From: Saccharicrinis sp965230625
GTDB taxonomy: Bacteria; Bacteroidota; Bacteroidia; Bacteroidales; Marinilabiliaceae
NCBI GenBank assembly: GCA_965230625.1
Contig: CBDDLL010000001.1
Span: 4,650,001-4,714,000, forward strand
Direction of reading: 5' to 3'
DNA: 64,000 nucleotides
Position numbers and translations under genes: made by a program. A model generated the notes under the pieces. That model had not been told where the DNA came from. It ran no database searches and saw nothing but the letters and a program-made list of their open reading frames with translations. The number at the start of each line of letters is the position of its first letter. Within the stretch, counting starts at the first letter, position 1. Shown piece by piece: positions 1 through 8,992 of this stretch.

Positions 1-715
1 CAAAATTTTTAGGCTTTAATATGCCAATTGCAGCCAATATTTCGATTAAACTCTCTCTTTCGGATTTATTTGATTTTATAACATCTTTTAGTCTTAATTC
101 TAATTGACCTGGGAAATCTTGTGGATCTGAGGTTTCAATTATTTTTAAAATATTTCTGAAAATATTAATATCTTCTTCTGTTGGTTCCTCAATTCCCTCT
201 TTTTCAAATTGCTGCAAATCAAAAAGAATATAAATAAGCTCTCCGTGCCGGACACCACCCCACTTGATTCTTTCAAAGTTTAATACGTTTAAATCTATAT
301 TTTCATAGTTTTCTGCGCCAATAATACCATATTGAACATCTCTACATATTTTACATGTATAAGAATTAAATTCGTTTCCCGATTCATAAGATGTTCCGGA
401 AACTACTGGTGTATATTTATGTTTTTCGAATTTTTGAGCAAAAAAATAACTCGACAATGAAGAACGCAAATCCAGTCTTCGGGTAGATAAACTATTTAAA
501 AAAGCTTTGGCTACTTTTTCGTTGGTTATCTTTTTGCAAATCAATAAAATTTCTTCAATACATTTATCATGATGAATTGATAATGGCTCAAACATTAAAC
601 CTTTCGATTTTGTATATTCAAAATCTTCTTTTTTTAGAGTTCTGTCTTTGGCATCTATCCAACCATTTTTCCAATACGTATTAAACAATATTTTTTTTGC
701 TTTTTTATCTATCAT
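1..715 (-). CDS. Zinc-knuckle hypothetical protein, partial (runs off the left edge)
   Basis: The frame is open from an ATG at 713-715 to the window edge, so about 238 codons are visible and the C-terminus is missing. The product is a soluble, mostly helical protein without signal peptide or membrane segment. It is a paralogue of the protein at 28020-28835. Both carry a central C-x2-C knuckle (YTCKICRD here, GCSICKLP there). Both then have a helical block ending in PGQLE(L/K)R and, about 20 residues later, a hydrophobic (I/L)GIL helix. The start overlaps the stop of the preceding gene by 11 bases, which implies translational coupling in an operon with the next two genes. Function is unknown; an immunity-like role is inferred only from the company it keeps. 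Confidence 0.6.
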   Translation of the reverse strand, partial: MIDKKAKKILFNTYWKNGWIDAKDRTLKKEDFEYTKSKGLMFEPLSIHHDKCIEEILLICKKITNEKVAKAFLNSLSTRRLDLRSSLSSYFFAQKFEKHKYTPVVSGTSYESGNEFNSYTCKICRDVQYGIIGAENYENIDLNVLNFERIKWGGVRHGELIYILFDLQQFEKEGIEEPTEEDINIFRNILKIIETSDPQDFPGQLELRLKDVIKSNKSERESLIEILAAIGILKPKNF

Positions 716-1289
716 TTAATTCTTTTATGATTGTTTCATTTTCTTGTATTTCCAATAAAAGCGATTTATCTTGATTTTCGGAAAAGAAATAGATAAACAA
801 CAATTCTGAATAATGAATTTTTCTGGCTTCCAGTTCTTCATTCCGGTTCTGATTTTCGAATGCCAATTCTATCGCTTCGTTTTTAAGAAGTGTTTTATCT
901 TCAATTCTTCTTTTTCTTACATTTCTGTTTATTTGCGTTGTTAAGGCTTTTTCCCATTCAAAAGAATCAACGGTTTTTAGTCTAGTGAGAACTTTATCAA
1001 GTTCCTTTGTATTATTAGCCTTATCCAGTATTCTACATTTTAAAAGAAGAGTATGCTCAATAGGTGTCCAGGTATTAAAATTCCCATTGAAACTAACATC
1101 CTCAAAAAGTCCGCACAGTTTTAGTAATTCTTTATCTTTAGATTGAAAGTAGAAAGTCATTGCTAATTCATGAACTCTCCATAATTCGGCCTGTACAGTT
1201 GGTTTAAATTCTTTAGCCAAAGACAAACAAGTACTTTTTAGTTTAGGGTCTTCTAAAGAGTTAGAAATATTTAAAAGTATACTGTTCAT
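705..1289 (-). CDS. Hypothetical helical protein
   Basis: This is a 194-residue soluble protein that I do not recognise with certainty. It is rich in Glu, Lys and Leu and looks all-helical, possibly with TPR-like helical pairs (for example an LLKCRILDKANN segment). The frame could be read from 1358, but that would overlap the upstream gene by about 50 bases. The ATG at 1289, which begins MNSILLNISNSLED, leaves a normal 20-base gap and is preferred. It sits in an operon between 1310-1858 and the partial gene at 1-715. No signal peptide is seen. Confidence 0.5.
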   Translation of the reverse strand: MNSILLNISNSLEDPKLKSTCLSLAKEFKPTVQAELWRVHELAMTFYFQSKDKELLKLCGLFEDVSFNGNFNTWTPIEHTLLLKCRILDKANNTKELDKVLTRLKTVDSFEWEKALTTQINRNVRKRRIEDKTLLKNEAIELAFENQNRNEELEARKIHYSELLFIYFFSENQDKSLLLEIQENETIIKELNDR

Positions 1290-1309
1290 GGGTTTAAAAT
1301 CGGAACATA

Positions 1310-1858
1310 TTATTCGTAAATCCTTCCATTTTCTAATAGTTCTCCGATAAACGACCAATCTAACGAATTAAATTCAGTATCATTATCTTCCATGCAACGT
1401 GCTCCACATTCCAGGCTTCCAAGTGGATCGAAATTATACCAATATTTGCCTGTTTCAGACTTAATTCCCAAATAGCGATATTCGTCTTCTAGTTGCTTAT
1501 CTCTCATTTTATGGAGTTCCGCAATCTGAAATTTTAAAACTTCTATTGTAAAATTATATGGACTGAGATTGGAGGTATTTGATTTATCAATCGCATCACT
1601 GATGTCGGGATTTGTAAACTTTTTGCTTATTCTATTCTCATCTGGTGCAGCTATACAGTTTAGCCATTTATTATTAAATTCTGCCGGTATCGCAGTAAAT
1701 GCTTCTTTAAGCATTTTCAATACTAAATCGTAAGTCAATTTTGATGATTTATTCTTTTCAATTATTTTATAAAGAGCCAGAAGATATTCTTCAAAATCTC
1801 TGTTCTTACAAGAATCCTCAAGTTTAACTATTTCGTTATAAAATTCGGTTGCATTCAT
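1310..1858 (-). CDS. Hypothetical protein, immunity-like
   Basis: This is a 182-residue acidic soluble protein of unknown function. The N-terminal 60 residues are helical (MNATEFYNEIVKLEDS onward). The C-terminal third contains aromatic residues and two cysteines (LECGARCMED) and ends in a Trp-containing acidic tail. It is the first gene of a three-gene minus-strand cluster running to the left edge. It starts about 35 bases downstream of the stop of the leucine-rich repeat lipoprotein gene at 1893-4055. Small size, acidity and lack of targeting signals fit immunity proteins, but no family can be named from sequence alone. Confidence 0.5.
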   Translation of the reverse strand: MNATEFYNEIVKLEDSCKNRDFEEYLLALYKIIEKNKSSKLTYDLVLKMLKEAFTAIPAEFNNKWLNCIAAPDENRISKKFTNPDISDAIDKSNTSNLSPYNFTIEVLKFQIAELHKMRDKQLEDEYRYLGIKSETGKYWYNFDPLGSLECGARCMEDNDTEFNSLDWSFIGELLENGRIYE

Positions 1859-1892
1859 TTTTCAAATGATTATTCAATTAAATCTAAATTCT

Positions 1893-4055
1893 TTAATTTT
1901 CCACCTTAATTTTTACATCCTTATCGAATGTGGAATAATAATATACCACCTTGGAACCAGGTATTTTTACCTCCTTTAGTTCATTTCCAATAAAAGCATC
2001 TTCACCTATATATTCTAATCCATCTTGTAGAATTAGATTACTTAATTTGTTAAAAGAAAAAGCACTTCTATTAATCTCTTTTACTGAATTGGGTAGCGTA
2101 AGATTTTTAATGTTATTTTTATAAAAGGCACTTTTCCCAATCTTTACTATTCCTTGAGGGATATCAAGATTTTCAATTTGATTATTTGAGAATATTTCAT
2201 CATTTAAAACTACCAGCGAAGTAGGTATACTAAGTTTTTTAATTTCATTTACAGCAAAGGCTCCCATTCCTATATCTTGTATGTTTTGAGGAAGTACAAG
2301 TTTTTTAATTTTATTACGTTGAAAGGCTTTTGCTCCAATTCGTTTAACACTTTTCGGAATCTCCAGATGTTCAATCTGATTATTAAAAAATGCTTTTTTA
2401 CCTATATGGCTAATTTTTGAGTTGAACTTTATATACTTTAATTTATTATCAGCAAATGTCTCTGGTTCAACTTGTTTAATTAACCGGGGCAATATCAACG
2501 AATCTAGATCTGAAGACTCAAATGCATATGCTCCAATTTTTTCAATCTTATCCGGAAAAGTTATACTTTTGAGACTACTACCATAAAAAGCACCATCTTC
2601 AATAACTCTTACGCTCTGGGGTAATTTAATCGATTGAACCTTTGAGTAACAGAAAGCTTCCTTCCCAATAATTTCAACTCCTTCGGTAATAAAATCAATC
2701 TCCTCTGAATCCCCCCAATAGGCCAGTACCTTCTTATGTTTATTATTACCTACACTGTAAAATAATCCTTGGGTAATTTCATCGTTTATTACATTAATTT
2801 TATTATTCGAAAATGCTCTTCCAGATAAAATTATTGGTGCATCAAATTCTATAGTATCAATTCGGTTATTCCCAAATGCATTGCACCCAACTTTATAAAC
2901 AGAAGAAGGCAAACTTACCTTCGACAAATTATTGATCTGAAAAGCACATTCTTCAATTATTATTAGTTTATCATTTAATTCGATTTGCTCTAGCAAGTTA
3001 TCTTCAAACACATTCCTTTCAATAACCGTTATTTTATTTGGAATTTTTACGTGAGCCAAATGGTTATGAGCAAATGCACTTTGTCCTATTTTTTTAATGC
3101 TTTGCGGTAAATCCAATTTGTGTAATACATTATTACTAAAAGCATCCTCTCCAATTTTTTCCATCCCATTAGGCAAGATAATTTCTTCTAATAAATTCTT
3201 CTGAAAAGCTTCATCTGCGATATGTGTTAAACTTGCAGGTAAAGTTACCTTTACTATATCTCGTTCGTAAAATACCTCTTCTCCAATTCCTATAATTTCC
3301 TGTCCGTTAATAGAATCAGGAATTACAATGGTATTATAATCTGCCAAATAAGAAGTAATAACACCATTTTTTACAACAACATCTTTTGCTGTTAATGTAG
3401 CACCTGTATTGGCAAAAATTACACTGGATTGACTTATAACGGTATTACCTGGAGCGTAAATATTACCTGAATAATCTCGATAGTCGATAAAACCCGGAAG
3501 AGTATTTTCTGGTAGTTTGTACGATTGGTTAGTTTTAAAGTCAGGATCAACATGGATAAAATATGGACCTTTATCATTGGATCCGGACGATGACAAGGAA
3601 AGTGCAATATTTATTTTTTCATTTTCTACCCTTTCATGGTAGGATAAAAACGAAAAGGCCTTTCTTCCAATTTGTTTAATCGATGAACTATCTGCAAATT
3701 GAATAAAGGAGAAGTCTGGATTGTCACTAAATGCTAAAACTCCAACTTCAGTAACAGTAGACGGTATAAGAACCTCTTTTATATTGTTCTTGGCAAAAGC
3801 TTCTATTCCAATATATTCTAATCCTTCCGATAACTTAACCTTTGAAAGTTTCTTATTTGTAAAGGCATGGTCTTCTATACCAATAATTGGTATACCTCCT
3901 ATTGAGTCTGGTATAAAAATATTACTATGGGTTGATAAATTATAAGATACAATAACTCCTTCTTCAATTTTAACATCTTCAGGTTGTAACTTATAAAAAC
4001 GGTTACATGAACTAATCGTAAATATCAAAAACAGTGATAAAATAAAGTTTTTCAT
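1893..4055 (-). CDS. BspA-type leucine-rich repeat lipoprotein (LRR_5)
   Basis: This 720-residue protein begins with a lipoprotein signal (MKNFILSLFLIFTISSC, lipid-modified Cys17), so it is expected at the outer membrane or cell surface. Almost all of the mature protein consists of about 23-residue leucine-rich repeats of the BspA/Treponema pallidum type. The unit is IGxxAFxxNxLxxVxIPxSVxxI, in two blocks separated near residues 150-225 by a linker. Family members mediate surface binding and adhesion; a specific ligand cannot be inferred here. The region just upstream (4053-4135) is nearly repeated upstream of the gene starting at 54652. A second LRR_5 protein is encoded at 6446-7996. Confidence 0.85.
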   Translation of the reverse strand: MKNFILSLFLIFTISSCNRFYKLQPEDVKIEEGVIVSYNLSTHSNIFIPDSIGGIPIIGIEDHAFTNKKLSKVKLSEGLEYIGIEAFAKNNIKEVLIPSTVTEVGVLAFSDNPDFSFIQFADSSSIKQIGRKAFSFLSYHERVENEKINIALSLSSSGSNDKGPYFIHVDPDFKTNQSYKLPENTLPGFIDYRDYSGNIYAPGNTVISQSSVIFANTGATLTAKDVVVKNGVITSYLADYNTIVIPDSINGQEIIGIGEEVFYERDIVKVTLPASLTHIADEAFQKNLLEEIILPNGMEKIGEDAFSNNVLHKLDLPQSIKKIGQSAFAHNHLAHVKIPNKITVIERNVFEDNLLEQIELNDKLIIIEECAFQINNLSKVSLPSSVYKVGCNAFGNNRIDTIEFDAPIILSGRAFSNNKINVINDEITQGLFYSVGNNKHKKVLAYWGDSEEIDFITEGVEIIGKEAFCYSKVQSIKLPQSVRVIEDGAFYGSSLKSITFPDKIEKIGAYAFESSDLDSLILPRLIKQVEPETFADNKLKYIKFNSKISHIGKKAFFNNQIEHLEIPKSVKRIGAKAFQRNKIKKLVLPQNIQDIGMGAFAVNEIKKLSIPTSLVVLNDEIFSNNQIENLDIPQGIVKIGKSAFYKNNIKNLTLPNSVKEINRSAFSFNKLSNLILQDGLEYIGEDAFIGNELKEVKIPGSKVVYYYSTFDKDVKIKVEN

Positions 4056-4135
4056 CTCATTATAATTCTATCTTTCAAATGCATTTAATGGAACTCCCTC
4101 ATAATGGTTCTTCCGTGTGAGATAGATTTTTTATG
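4053..4135 (-). repeat. Promoter-proximal repeat, copy 1 (partner at 54650-54733)
   Basis: About 83 bases covering the start codon and upstream region of the gene at 1893-4055 are closely matched upstream of the gene at 53864-54652. Read on the minus strand, both copies hold a -7-like octamer TGCATTTG (plus-strand positions 4076-4083) ending 20 bases before the ATG. Both also hold an imperfect inverted repeat, CTCATA facing TGTGAG. The match stops soon after the start codon, so regulatory sequence rather than coding sequence is shared. Confidence 0.6.
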
Positions 4136-4242
4136 GGTCGTTAAGTTTTGTAACATACTAGATGTTTGATAATGGAAGTAATTTAATTAAATGCTTGGTT
4201 TTAAAAATCTTGTAAATCTATCCTATGTCTTTTATCTTTATT

Positions 4243-5019
4243 CTAACGATCTCTTTTATTAATCAATAAAGAAATTCTTGGCTTACCATTCTCCAGTTCA
4301 ATCTCTTCTTTCCAATACTGTTCCCTTTCATTATTATAGTCACTTGTTGCCTCAGGTGTTGGAATTATTGCATCGTATAATGGCTCTGGAAAACCTTCTT
4401 TTTTTCTTTTTTCGAAATCATGTTGGCGAAAACTATCAAACGCACTTCCTGGAGGTAAAGGACGGTTTTTATCCATATACCAGACACACAATGCCCAAGT
4501 TTCTTGCAAATTATCTCTATCAGCCATATTATAAAAGGTAAATCCATTAGGATGATACAACTTAAGAACCATACTTTTGAAACTAATTGATATATCTGCT
4601 GCTATATCTTCAAACCTCATTTGAATAAGCTTAAGTCCCCAAAAGCCTGGATAAACAATAATACCTTTTTCTCTATATAATACTATTTTTTGAGGCTTCT
4701 TAACGAAAGAAAAAATCAATAATATCACTGATATTAATAGAGTTGGTAAACATAAATACATCCTTCCTCGTGGATCATCATCTGTTAAAACAAAAAAGAA
4801 GATACTTATAACTAAAAAAAGAATAGAACCCCAATACTTTCTCTTCAAATATTCATAGTCAAAAATCAATTCTTTATCATTTGCTTTATCAAAAACAGCA
4901 GTTTTTGATGGCTTTACATCACTTTGATTAACAACGAGCGGTTGCTTAAAGATTGTGTGAGGTAAATATTCTTTAGATTTCTGTTTCCTCCTTCTAACTG
5001 TTTTATATTCAAATTTCAT
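4243..5019 (-). CDS. Membrane protein with two transmembrane helices, paralogue of 5081-6256
   Basis: This is a 258-residue protein with a basic N-terminus (YKTVRRRKQKSKEY). Two adjacent hydrophobic helices lie near residues 70-110, from GSILFLVISIFFFVL to LISVILLIFSFV. A cytosolic C-terminal domain follows. That domain contains YMDKNRPLPPGSAFD and later GFPEPLYDAIIPTPEAT. The same segments recur in the neighbouring gene as YMDQNRPLPPGKMFD and GFPLPMYYSLVHTPEHT, so the two genes are clearly homologous. The middle part resembles a membrane-anchored PH-like domain (inference). The gene lies 61 bases downstream of its paralogue, probably in one transcript. Function is unknown. Confidence 0.7.
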   Translation of the reverse strand: MKFEYKTVRRRKQKSKEYLPHTIFKQPLVVNQSDVKPSKTAVFDKANDKELIFDYEYLKRKYWGSILFLVISIFFFVLTDDDPRGRMYLCLPTLLISVILLIFSFVKKPQKIVLYREKGIIVYPGFWGLKLIQMRFEDIAADISISFKSMVLKLYHPNGFTFYNMADRDNLQETWALCVWYMDKNRPLPPGSAFDSFRQHDFEKRKKEGFPEPLYDAIIPTPEATSDYNNEREQYWKEEIELENGKPRISLLINKRDR

Positions 5020-5080
5020 GTTACCGTTATGCCTAACAGATTTATTCTTGCTTAATACAAATTATCTGAGTGTTTTTTAG

Positions 5081-6256
5081 TTAAAACCAATACTTATCTC
5101 TAAAATATTCACTTGAATAACATGTATTATCAGGAGGTACCATAACTTTATTTGATCTGCACCTGCTATACACAACTTTGTTATCATTAAACACATACCT
5201 TACACATGATACTTTAGGTGCATACATAAAATTAGCTGGATCTTTTATTTCTTTCATCTCCCAACTTTCTGGATTAAACTCTGATGAATATACTTTTGTA
5301 TCCTTGGGTAATTTTATCTCTTTTGAAGTTATTTTACAATTTCCATATTTATTAATATCAGGACAAAATGTTTCGTCTTTCCAAACCTTATCCCTTTCCT
5401 CCTTAAATTGTGGAGTGTGCTCAGGAGTATGTACTAAACTATAATACATTGGTAATGGAAATCCTTTTTGCCTGCGTATATTAAATTCGTTTTCACGGCA
5501 ATGGTCGAACATTTTACCTGGAGGTAATGGACGATTTTGATCCATGTACCAAGTATAAAAGCTCCAGTTTTTATCGTCAGAATCAACTCTATCATATAGG
5601 TCAGGAAAAGTAACGTAATTAAAACGAGACCATTTAAGAAGACCTTTTGCTGGCACATGCATAACTGTTTCCTTTGTACCATAATTACCTCTAAAAATGG
5701 ATACCGAAAGCTCATCAAAAGCAAGTGTGTAATGTTTAACATTATATACTCCAGGTACCGAAACAGTTTGATTTTTTCTGTTAAAAACCCAGGTTTTCTT
5801 CATGCCATATAAGGCCGTGGCCAACTTCGATATCGCCATTAATAATATAATAGAGAATAAACCTAAAAAAATTAGATAATAAGGATATTCTATTACTTCG
5901 TAAAACTTTATCGCTGCTATTAAATATAATACTAAAAGAATAATACCCCAAAATAACGATTCCCAAACACCGCCATGTTTTATTATCAATTGATTCTCAT
6001 CGGCCTTTATTATTTTTTTATTCCCATATTTACCAATCTCTAAAGGTGATTCTGATATAAGTGGTACCTTCCAGTTCTTGGGTTTTAATTTTGAAACATT
6101 ATGGGACTTTAGCTTTTTAGTATCATTTTTTAAATTGATGCATTCTCCATCGAAAGATGGCTTCTCATGTGTTAAGCTACATAGCAATCCCACTTTAGGA
6201 TTAAACTCTCGCTTTTCACATTGTTTGCACAGGTTTATTCGGTTTTTATCTGTCAT
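5081..6256 (-). CDS. Membrane protein with N-terminal Cys cluster, paralogue of 4243-5019
   Basis: This is a 391-residue protein. The first 40 residues hold a cysteine cluster (C10, C13, C26, C39; LCKQCEKREFNPKVGLLC) that looks like a small zinc-binding module, which I have seen often at the N-terminus of Bacteroidota membrane proteins. Two transmembrane helices follow near residues 100-145. After them comes the same soluble domain as in the adjacent gene, with PLPPGKMFD and GFPLPMYYSLVHTPEHT. A unique C-terminal extension of about 80 residues contains two further CR-type cysteine positions. Function is unknown; the pair probably arose by tandem duplication, with gain or loss of the Cys module and tail. 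Confidence 0.7.
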   Translation of the reverse strand: MTDKNRINLCKQCEKREFNPKVGLLCSLTHEKPSFDGECINLKNDTKKLKSHNVSKLKPKNWKVPLISESPLEIGKYGNKKIIKADENQLIIKHGGVWESLFWGIILLVLYLIAAIKFYEVIEYPYYLIFLGLFSIILLMAISKLATALYGMKKTWVFNRKNQTVSVPGVYNVKHYTLAFDELSVSIFRGNYGTKETVMHVPAKGLLKWSRFNYVTFPDLYDRVDSDDKNWSFYTWYMDQNRPLPPGKMFDHCRENEFNIRRQKGFPLPMYYSLVHTPEHTPQFKEERDKVWKDETFCPDINKYGNCKITSKEIKLPKDTKVYSSEFNPESWEMKEIKDPANFMYAPKVSCVRYVFNDNKVVYSRCRSNKVMVPPDNTCYSSEYFRDKYWF

Positions 6257-6307
6257 CTTTTCACTTTATACAATAAATAAATTACAAGCTCATTAAGCTT
6301 GCCTAAA

Positions 6308-6445
6308 CTATAACCTAACTCTCATAATTTTTTGCTGATGTTCTAAATATGGTTTCTTTAAATAGTTATCTACTTCTGGTATATAATAATTTGAACGTTC
6401 CCTTCTCAACCGTTCAAGATCTGCATATTCAAGAGATTCAAGCTT
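6308..6445 (-). pseudogene. In-frame coding remnant directly after the 6446-7996 stop
   Basis: Directly after the TAA of the leucine-rich repeat/TonB-C gene, the same frame stays open for 45 more codons up to a TAG at 6308-6310. The translation is protein-like (ESLEYADLERLRRERS, then NYYIPEVDNYLKKPYLEHQ) and has no start codon of its own. It may be the tail of a lost or fused gene. The evidence is only an open frame with coding-like composition, so this could be chance. Confidence 0.25.
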
Positions 6446-7996
6446 TTATTGAATTATAAATTTTACAGGAATAGTTTGTGTAGTTCTTACAATTTTGCCT
6501 TTCATTGAGCCAGGTATCCATTTAGGCATATTTTTAACTATTCTTACTCCTTCTTTGTCTAGCAATGGATGTAGTCCCCTACTCACTTTAACATCAGTTA
6601 TGCTTCCATCTTTTTCTACTGTAAAACTCAAATAAATTCTCCCACTGATCTCTTGTTTTAAAGCTTCTTCAGGGTAAATAATACTTGTATTTATATATTT
6701 ATTCAAGGCCTCCTTTCCTCCCGGAAATTCAGGCATTTTATCTGTAAAAAAATAAACAGTTTCATCACGTTCTTTATCTTCTTTAGGATCTTCTTTTTCG
6801 CAGTATTTTACATGATTTGGTAATTTAAGATTTGCTAATTTGTTATGAGCGAAAGCATCTTGTCCTATTGCCAGCGTACCATCATGAAAATCAACAGACG
6901 TTAAACGATTACTATTAAATGCACATCGCTTTATTACTTTAACGGAATCAGGAATTTTAACCTCCGTTAAATAATTCTCACAAAAGCAATAGTCATTAAT
7001 AGTCTCAATACCTTTGGGGATATCAATTTTTGTAAGCATATTGTTAGCAAAAGCAGCTCTACCAATTTGCATTATACCTTCCGGAAACTTAACGCTTAGT
7101 AAATTCATCTTATAAAATGCAAAATCAGCAATTGCAGTCACCGCTTCACCATTAATGGTTTCCGGAATAACAATGCCATGATAAAACAAATCATTAGATA
7201 TCCTGTCGCCCAACTCTTCACCCAGCTTCCTTTCAACAGCTGAAGGTGGTGGTGGCGGAGAAGGAGACCTTCTGTTTTCCTCATTGCCATCTTTAATTTT
7301 CTGCATAAGCTTAGCCAGCTTTATATGGCTTTGAGGAAACTTCATTCTTTTAATAAGGCCATTTTCAAACTCAACATCTTCAGACTTTAATGTGTCAATG
7401 TTATTTACATTATAACATGTTTTATCTAATAACAGTCCGCCATTGAGTTCATTATTATATTCATCTACAAATACAAATTTATATTCTATGGAATTATCAC
7501 TATTAGAAGGCTTTAATATGTCTAACTCATCTCGTAAAGGAAAAGATTCTTTTTCAATCACCTGAACCTTCTCGTTCAACTCAACATTTTTTAAAGGATT
7601 TGATTTAAAAGCATAACCTTCTAATCGTAATAACTCCTTTGGTAGCTGAACACTTGTTAACTGGTTGTAATAAAATGCCCCTGCGCCTATTACCTTTATG
7701 TTATCACCTAGGTCAACCAGGTGTATCTGATTTTCTTTAAAAGCACTTCTTCCTATTACCTCAATAGTTTCAGGAAACTCAACTGAAACCAACCCCTTCT
7801 CTTTAAAAGCCTCCTCTCCTATACCTATTACTGCTTCTCCATTAAAGTTATCAGGAATTTTAATCACCTTCTCATCTCCTAAATATTTCCATATGATACC
7901 ATCACTAAATTCTACTTCGTCTGATGATAATTTGTGACTACAACTTATCAACGAAGTGCAAAAAGTGATTAATACTAACAATTTAAATTTTATCAT
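6446..7996 (-). CDS. LRR_5 lipoprotein fused to a TonB C-terminal domain
   Basis: The ATG at 7996 is chosen because it gives a clean lipoprotein signal (MIKFKLLVLITFCTSLISC, Cys19); a start seven codons upstream would spoil it. The mature protein has BspA-type leucine-rich repeats in two blocks (about residues 45-135 and 265-385). They are separated by a linker with a proline run (SPSPPPPPSAVERK). The last 100 residues are a TonB C-terminal domain starting at MPEFPGGKEALNKYI and ending in IPVKFIIQ. The same domain closes the protein at 8993-10009. Such domains in Bacteroidota lipoproteins contact envelope partners, but this protein lacks the N-terminal TonB membrane anchor and is not a canonical energy transducer. 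Confidence 0.8.
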   Translation of the reverse strand: MIKFKLLVLITFCTSLISCSHKLSSDEVEFSDGIIWKYLGDEKVIKIPDNFNGEAVIGIGEEAFKEKGLVSVEFPETIEVIGRSAFKENQIHLVDLGDNIKVIGAGAFYYNQLTSVQLPKELLRLEGYAFKSNPLKNVELNEKVQVIEKESFPLRDELDILKPSNSDNSIEYKFVFVDEYNNELNGGLLLDKTCYNVNNIDTLKSEDVEFENGLIKRMKFPQSHIKLAKLMQKIKDGNEENRRSPSPPPPPSAVERKLGEELGDRISNDLFYHGIVIPETINGEAVTAIADFAFYKMNLLSVKFPEGIMQIGRAAFANNMLTKIDIPKGIETINDYCFCENYLTEVKIPDSVKVIKRCAFNSNRLTSVDFHDGTLAIGQDAFAHNKLANLKLPNHVKYCEKEDPKEDKERDETVYFFTDKMPEFPGGKEALNKYINTSIIYPEEALKQEISGRIYLSFTVEKDGSITDVKVSRGLHPLLDKEGVRIVKNMPKWIPGSMKGKIVRTTQTIPVKFIIQ

Positions 7997-8058
7997 TTTA
8001 ACAATTTTTAGGTACATTTATTTCTGCATCACAGAGAAGCATCCATTAGTACTGATTT

Positions 8059-8457
8059 TTAAGATTTTTTGCTCTCTAATAATTCTATAAAATTTCCTAA
8101 TTCATTCTCATCAATCAATTGCTTTGAAATCGCTATTTTTTTTGAGTCGGAACCTTGCTTGTAACGAACTATTACTTTTTGTTTATTATTATCTATGGAA
8201 ATAATTTCAGAATATTTAATATATCTAGTTGATGCTAAAGGGGCTAACTTTAATTCTATATTCTCATCATACATTTTAATAATTTCTTTATTTTGCTGCA
8301 TGGCTGCTACTATTAATATTACAATAGCCGGCCCTAGGCCAATCCAAACTCCCATTATGGCAAATGCTACTAGGCCAATTGCAAGAAAGACAGATCCCAT
8401 TATAAACATTTGGTTGATATACTTTTTACCTGGTGTAATAGCTTTTATTTTATTCAT
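8059..8457 (-). CDS. Small membrane protein, two transmembrane helices
   Basis: This is a 132-residue protein with a short basic N-terminus (MNKIKAITPGKKYINQ). Two close hydrophobic helices lie near residues 15-50 (MFIMGSVFLAIGLVAFAIMG, then IGLGPAIVILIVAA). A C-terminal beta-rich domain of about 80 residues follows (YIKYSEIISIDNNKQKVIVRYKQ). The layout, a helical hairpin plus a small cytosolic domain resembling a bacterial PH-like domain, is similar to that of the larger membrane proteins at 4243-6256. No function can be assigned. It lies 61 bases downstream-strand of the leucine-rich repeat/TonB-C gene start. Confidence 0.6.
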   Translation of the reverse strand: MNKIKAITPGKKYINQMFIMGSVFLAIGLVAFAIMGVWIGLGPAIVILIVAAMQQNKEIIKMYDENIELKLAPLASTRYIKYSEIISIDNNKQKVIVRYKQGSDSKKIAISKQLIDENELGNFIELLESKKS

Positions 8458-8477
8458 CTTTTAAAGTTTTTCTATTT

Positions 8478-8628
8478 AGTCTTTGCAAGAAAACGCCAAA
8501 TACTGCGTTACACTTGCCAGAAAAATGCTCATTTACACAAGTTAAACTCCGCTTTTTCTGGCTTCGCAAGCCTTGTCTTTGAAGTTTCTTATCAAAGACT
8601 TTAAAATTATTGAGTTTTCTTGCAGACT
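8478..8628. repeat. MITE-like structured element with terminal inverted repeats
   Basis: This 151-base intergenic element is bounded by inverted repeats (AGTCTTTGCAAGAAAAC at 8478-8494 against GTTTTCTTGCAGACT at 8614-8628, differing by a two-base bulge). Two perfect internal hairpins are nested inside: GCCAGAAAAA (8516-8525) with TTTTTCTGGC (8553-8562), and GTCTTTGA (8575-8582) with TCAAAGAC (8592-8599). It has no coding capacity. Long terminal repeats plus ordered inner stems fit a miniature mobile element or a REP-type structured repeat. Copy number elsewhere in the genome cannot be judged from this window. Confidence 0.55.
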
Positions 8629-8701
8629 CTATTTATTATCCGGATTCAAAAAAAAATCGAAGCACAGGGTTACAATAACATTCCTTGTGCTTCTGGTTTT
8701 A

Positions 8702-8986
8702 CTATTTTTCTTTGTTATAAAACTCTTTTCTTTTTTGCTCATCAATTATTTGTCGAGCTCCCATTGCACCTATTAGGCCAATAGGAGTTAAAATCGCTGA
8801 TGATATCATAAATATTCTGGCTCCTAACATTACTTTGCTATTCTTTATCAATAATAGCCCAATTGCATTAAGCAATACAATTACTCCTGGTAGAAGGAAC
8901 AAGAAGGGATACTCTGAGTCTACAAGTAAAAACAGTGTTATTATAACATGAATAACTACTGCAATAATCATTTTTGTGTTTATCAT
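8702..8986 (-). CDS. Small integral membrane protein
   Basis: This is a 94-residue very hydrophobic protein with about three transmembrane segments. They are MIIAVVIHVIITLFLLV near the N-terminus, FLFLLPGVIVLLNAIGLLLI in the middle, and IFMISSAILTPIGLIGAMG. A short basic tail (DEQKRKEFYNKEK) follows. No family is recognised. The stop lies next to the MITE-like element and the start is six bases from the end of the TonB-C gene at 8993-10009, so the two genes are probably co-transcribed. Confidence 0.55.
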   Translation of the reverse strand: MINTKMIIAVVIHVIITLFLLVDSEYPFLFLLPGVIVLLNAIGLLLIKNSKVMLGARIFMISSAILTPIGLIGAMGARQIIDEQKRKEFYNKEK

Positions 8987-8992
8987 TTTATT

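Noticed and set aside
4278..4541. Plus-strand open frame of 87 codons opposite the membrane protein gene
   Set aside because: It lies wholly within 4243-5019 on the other strand, its translation has no motif, and the minus-strand protein has a clear paralogue.
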